Source of the DNA: Pedosphaera parvula Ellin514
GTDB lineage: Bacteria > Verrucomicrobiota > Verrucomicrobiia > Limisphaerales > Pedosphaeraceae
Assembly (NCBI RefSeq): GCF_000172555.1
Contig: NZ_ABOX02000015.1
Span: forward strand, 62,001 to 126,000
DNA length: 64,000 bases
Reading direction: 5' to 3'
Below, piece by piece: positions 60,297-64,000 of the stretch (the first letter of the stretch is position 1; each line of letters opens with the position of its first letter). The notes below the pieces were generated by a model. The model was given only the letters and a program-made list of their open reading frames with translations, made no database searches and was not told where the DNA came from. The translations under genes were made by a program, and so were the position numbers.

Positions 60297-60441
60297 TCGA
60301 ATGCCAAAATTAATTTCCGAAATGGGGAAAAGAAACGGAATGAGAACGGGGAACAAGTTTGAGGAAGAAGAGATTCATTAGTTATTGGGAGCAGGGTGCT
60401 TTTGATTTGAGGCGGCGTTGTCGGCCATGGAAAGTCTTTGC
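60297..60441. mobile_element. MITE copy 4, right part missing
   Basis: Starts ATCGAATGCCAAAATTAATT, as in the other copies with one change (TATCG for TACCG), and follows their interior (GGTGCTTTTGATTTGAGGCG) until about 60441, where it ends without the right terminal repeat. Immobile. It lies about 70 bases before the kinase start at 60511; 60086-60296 holds no gene. Confidence 0.8.
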
Positions 60442-60510
60442 CTCAAGCACTAATGCATGCGGGTGGTCCCGAAGCTTTTGGCTGGGTGGAGAAGATTTCT
60501 GCATAAGCTC

Positions 60511-63500
60511 ATGAGCCAACCGTTGCGCATCTTAATTGTAGAGGATTCCATTCCCGACGTGGTGCTCCTTGAGGCTGAGCTGCGCCGACAAGAAATCGCC
60601 TTTCAATCCTGCCAGGTTCATGGTCGAAAAGCCTTTCAGGAGGCATTAAAGAGCTTCGGTCCCGACGTTGTGCTGGCGGATTATGCCCTGCCCGGATTCA
60701 ATGGCTTGGAGGCGCTTAAAATTTGGCGCGAGCATACTGCGGAACTGCCGTTCATCAGTGTTTCAGGCTCGATCGGAGATGAGAATGTGATGCAGCTCAT
60801 CCAGGCGGGAGCAACCGATTTCGTATCCAAAGAGCGCCTGTCGCGGTTGGGGCCGGCCATTCAGCGCGCTTTACGGGAGGCAGCGGAGAGGGCCGAGAAA
60901 CTGGAGACAGAAAAATTATTGCGCAACAGTGAGTCGCGTTTTCGGGCGATCTTTCATGGTGCAGGCACGGGAATAGCGGTTGAAGATTTGAATGGCCGGA
61001 TTGTGGAGGCCAACCGGGCGTTGCAACTTATGTTGGGCTATACAGCCGGGGAGTTGCAGCAGATTACCCGTAAGGATTTTACCCACGCCCGAGATCACAG
61101 GGAAGAGACACAACACATTAAACGCCTGATCTCCGGGGAGTCAGACTTTTACCAGGTGGAGAAGCGCTTTGTGCGCAAGGATGGCCGGATTATTTGGGGA
61201 CGATTGACTGTCTCCATGGTGCGGGATGCTTCCGGCCAGCCGCAGTTTCCGATCGCGATGATCGAGGACATCACCGAGCGGCAGAGAGCGGAAGAGGCTT
61301 TGCTTCAATATGCTGCGATTGTCGAGTCCTCCACGGATGCCATTATCAGCACGACTTTTGACGGGGTGATCTTCAGTTGGAACCCGGCGGCAGAGCGCCT
61401 GTACGGCTACAGCGCTGCTGAAGCCAACGGACGATCCATTTCGATGACTCTGCTACCAGAAAAAGAGGAGGAGTTTTTCGCCCGGCTGGAACAGGTGCGC
61501 CGGGGAGAGCGGATTGAGGCATTTGAAACGACCCGTTTGCGGCGGGATCAGAGTATGGTGGAGGTGTCCATTACCACTTCGCCGATCAAGGATGCCTCCG
61601 GGAAGGTGATTGGGGTATCCTCCATTGCGCGTGACATCACCGAGCGCAAGCGTGCGGAGCAGGCATTGCGTGAGAGTGAGGAGAATTACCGCCGGCTGGT
61701 TGAGTTGGCGCCGGATGCGATTTTGATTCAGGCAGATGACCGGTACGTTTACCTGAATAGCGCAGGGCTGGAGCTGTTTGGGACGACCGATCCGAGCCAG
61801 ATCATTGGCAAGAGTTCCTTCGATGTCACCCACCCGGATTATCATGAAGCCCTGCGGCAGAGGCTGGCCGAACTGAGTCAAGGAAATGGCGTGCCATTGT
61901 TGGAAGAAAAGCTGATCCGGCTGGATGGCAGCGTGGTCGATGTGGAGGTCACTGCGATTCCTTTTGCCTACCGAGGAAAGCCGGCGATCCAGGTCGTGGT
62001 GCGCAATATCACCGAGCGCAAGCGGGCCGAGGAGGCATTGCGGAAAAGCCAGGCAAGTCTGGCCCGGGCGCAACGCATTGCGCACTTGGGCAACTGGGAG
62101 CGCGATCTGGAAACCAACCATCTCACCTGGTCGGATGAGACTTATAGAATATTTGGATTTGAACCGCAGCAGGTTGAGGTTACTTACGAGGCATTTTTAG
62201 CGCGAGTTCATCCAGAGGATCGGGAACTGGTCAGGAGAGCGAGCGAAGAAACCCTGCGGTCATGCGCCTCGCACAGTATTGATCATCGCATCGTTTTGCC
62301 GAATGGCGAAATCAAGACCGTCAATGAGCAGGCGGAGGTGGTGAGCGATGAAAGTGGCAAGCCGATACGGTTTGTGGGAACGGTTCTGGACATTACGGTG
62401 CGGAAGCGGGCGGAGGTGAGAAGCGCGGCATTTGCCAGGTTGGGGGAGCGATTGAGTTCGGCGACCACGGATGTTGAGGCGGCGAGGATTATTGTTGAGG
62501 TGGCGAATAATTTGCTGGGATGGGACGCGTGCAGTCTGGATATTTGCCATGCGGGGCATAGAACAGTCACGTCGATTTTGGTGATGGATTTGATTGATGG
62601 CCGGAAGGTGGATGTGGCGCCGCGTTATAGAAACGAAGCGCCCGGTCCGCTATTGCGCCGGATTCTGGAATCCGGCGCAGAATTGATAATTCGCAAACCT
62701 CCTTTTAAAAGCTCCGCAGAATTTACTCAGTTTGGAGATAAATCGCGGCCTTCCGCCTCGCTTATTTTTGTGCCGGTGAGAAATGGCGCGAAGGTTATTG
62801 GGGTGTTGTCCATTCAAAGCTATACGCCCAACGCGTATACCGGGGAGGATTTGCAGACTTTGCAGGCATTGGCGGATCATTGCGGGGGTGCGCTGGAGCG
62901 AATCCGGGCAGAGGCGGAAAACCAGAAATTGGCAGCATTTCCGCAGTTCAATCCGAATCCCGTATTGGAACTCTCTGCGGAAGGAGAAGTGAATTATTTC
63001 AACGATGCGGCATTGCAGATGGCCAAGTCGCTTGGGAAACAGCATCCTTCGGAATTCCTGCCGCAAGAAACCCGGGAAATTGTCAGGCAATGTCTTGCGA
63101 CTGGAGAAAGCAGCCTGAGGCACGAAATCGTGATGGACAGCCGGACAATTTCTTCATCGTTCTTTCCGATTGGCGCAATTGGCGTCGTGCATTGTTATGT
63201 TGCTGATATTACGGACCGGCAAAACCTGGAGGCGCAGCTGCGTCAGTCACAGAAGATGGAATCAGTGGGACAGCTTGCGGGGGGTATCGCGCACGATTTT
63301 AACAATATCCTTACCGTTATTCAGGGGCACGGGTCATTGCTGGGCATGGTGGAGCATCTGCCGAAGGAAGCGCAGGATTCCGCGCAGCAGATCATTCTGG
63401 CAGCCGAGCGGGCGGCAAACCTGACGAAGCAATTACTGACGTTCAGCCGACGCCAGGTGATTCAGCCGAAGGAATTGGACCTGAATGAGGTCATCAGCAA

Positions 63501-64000
63501 CATGACCAAGATGTTGCGGCGCCTGCTTGGGGAAGACATCACGTTGCAGGTGAATTATGCGCCGAGCCTGCCGCAGGTGCATGCCGATCCGGGAATGATG
63601 GAGCAGATTTTGCTCAACCTCGCGGTGAATGCCCGCGACGCCATGCCCAAGGGTGGTCGGTTATTAATTTACAGTTCAGCGATGACACTGGATCAAGGGC
63701 AGGCACTCCGGCATCCAGGGGCGCGCGCGGGCGAGTATGTTTGCGTCACGGTAAAGGATACCGGCACGGGCATTGCGCCTGAGCATGTGCCGAAGATTTT
63801 TGATCCATTTTTTACCACGAAGGATGTGGGCAAAGGGACCGGGCTGGGGCTGGCAACAGTGTATGGCATTGTGCAACAACATAAGGGATGGATTACCGTG
63901 GATAGCACCGTGGGCAAGGAAACCATCTTCCAGATTTTCCTGCCCGGCAGCGTTTCCAAGGCAGCCAGTTCCCTGGCTGGTCCGGCCGTTGAGACTAGGG
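60511..64000 (+). CDS. REC-multi-PAS-GAF histidine kinase (3' end outside window)
   Basis: At least 1163 residues and still open at the right edge. Order: receiver domain (1-125) with LIVEDS and phospho-acceptor Asp57 in LADYALPGFNG; four PAS domains (about 140-260, 265-385, 390-510, 515-635; each ends in a DITER-like motif); GAF (about 640-800); a further short PAS-like part (820-910); HisKA with His928 in GGIAHDFNNIL (the NtrB-like subtype); and HATPase_c with NLAVNARDAMPKGG, DTGTGIAPEHVP and GTGLGLATVYGI. Cytoplasmic. A second receiver may follow outside the window. Probably works with the KaiC-like protein before it. Confidence 0.9.
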   Translation, partial: MSQPLRILIVEDSIPDVVLLEAELRRQEIAFQSCQVHGRKAFQEALKSFGPDVVLADYALPGFNGLEALKIWREHTAELPFISVSGSIGDENVMQLIQAGATDFVSKERLSRLGPAIQRALREAAERAEKLETEKLLRNSESRFRAIFHGAGTGIAVEDLNGRIVEANRALQLMLGYTAGELQQITRKDFTHARDHREETQHIKRLISGESDFYQVEKRFVRKDGRIIWGRLTVSMVRDASGQPQFPIAMIEDITERQRAEEALLQYAAIVESSTDAIISTTFDGVIFSWNPAAERLYGYSAAEANGRSISMTLLPEKEEEFFARLEQVRRGERIEAFETTRLRRDQSMVEVSITTSPIKDASGKVIGVSSIARDITERKRAEQALRESEENYRRLVELAPDAILIQADDRYVYLNSAGLELFGTTDPSQIIGKSSFDVTHPDYHEALRQRLAELSQGNGVPLLEEKLIRLDGSVVDVEVTAIPFAYRGKPAIQVVVRNITERKRAEEALRKSQASLARAQRIAHLGNWERDLETNHLTWSDETYRIFGFEPQQVEVTYEAFLARVHPEDRELVRRASEETLRSCASHSIDHRIVLPNGEIKTVNEQAEVVSDESGKPIRFVGTVLDITVRKRAEVRSAAFARLGERLSSATTDVEAARIIVEVANNLLGWDACSLDICHAGHRTVTSILVMDLIDGRKVDVAPRYRNEAPGPLLRRILESGAELIIRKPPFKSSAEFTQFGDKSRPSASLIFVPVRNGAKVIGVLSIQSYTPNAYTGEDLQTLQALADHCGGALERIRAEAENQKLAAFPQFNPNPVLELSAEGEVNYFNDAALQMAKSLGKQHPSEFLPQETREIVRQCLATGESSLRHEIVMDSRTISSSFFPIGAIGVVHCYVADITDRQNLEAQLRQSQKMESVGQLAGGIAHDFNNILTVIQGHGSLLGMVEHLPKEAQDSAQQIILAAERAANLTKQLLTFSRRQVIQPKELDLNEVISNMTKMLRRLLGEDITLQVNYAPSLPQVHADPGMMEQILLNLAVNARDAMPKGGRLLIYSSAMTLDQGQALRHPGARAGEYVCVTVKDTGTGIAPEHVPKIFDPFFTTKDVGKGTGLGLATVYGIVQQHKGWITVDSTVGKETIFQIFLPGSVSKAASSLAGPAVETR

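Overview
The window reads as a chromosomal segment of a Verrucomicrobiota bacterium, probably a Pedosphaera-like soil member. This is inferred from the gene mix: a very long autotransporter-type beta-strand repeat protein, a DUF3160 protein, HEAT-repeat lipoprotein-like proteins, a CE15-type esterase, an HzsA-like cytochrome, several PAS histidine kinases and a [23 protein letters not shown] pseudopilin. No 16S gene or other decisive marker is present, so the assignment is inference.

Layout. 1-6.9 kb: the 5' part of a DUF3160 gene on the minus strand and a 1493-residue repeat protein. 6.9-22.1 kb: a decayed integron cassette region. It holds about a dozen recognisable attC sites (GCCTAAC ... 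GTTAGGC boxes, stems with one unpaired A) separating small single-gene cassettes, almost all on the plus strand. Six degenerate 5' fragments of an integron integrase gene (intI) lie on the minus strand, four of them followed by an attI-like block. A histidine kinase, a tRNA-Leu-like sequence and a MITE interrupt it at 10.8-13.7 kb, and a short block near 21.3-21.9 kb is inverted. 22.4-31.5 kb: putA; an AraC regulator divergent from an SDR/SnoaL/DUF1330 operon; a YdeI-family gene; a CE15-type esterase. 31.6-52.3 kb: ordinary chromosomal genes (UDP-glucose pyrophosphorylase, an exonuclease-like gene, a histidine kinase, DUF2089 and DUF4272 genes, WD40, an HzsA-like protein, a polysaccharide-lyase-like protein, DUF2330-HEAT and HEAT proteins). 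52.3-55.8 kb: a second, smaller decayed cassette array with two more intI fragments. 55.9-64 kb: an Mla/MCE lipid-transport operon, a single-domain KaiC-like ATPase and the start of a large REC-PAS-GAF-histidine kinase that runs off the window.

How it fits together. No complete integron integrase is visible, so any cassette movement would need an enzyme encoded elsewhere. The most unusual structure is the repeated integron head: at least eight intI 5' fragments, several still joined to attI-like DNA with a CGAA-N6-TTCG palindrome and a TGCGACACGTGTCGCA palindrome, are scattered through the arrays, each upstream of one or more cassettes. Small inverted-repeat elements have inserted inside attC sites, in one case with a visible TA target duplication. 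The cassettes encode mostly small secreted, membrane or soluble proteins of unknown function, plus an alpha/beta hydrolase, a P-loop kinase and a frameshifted pseudopilin.
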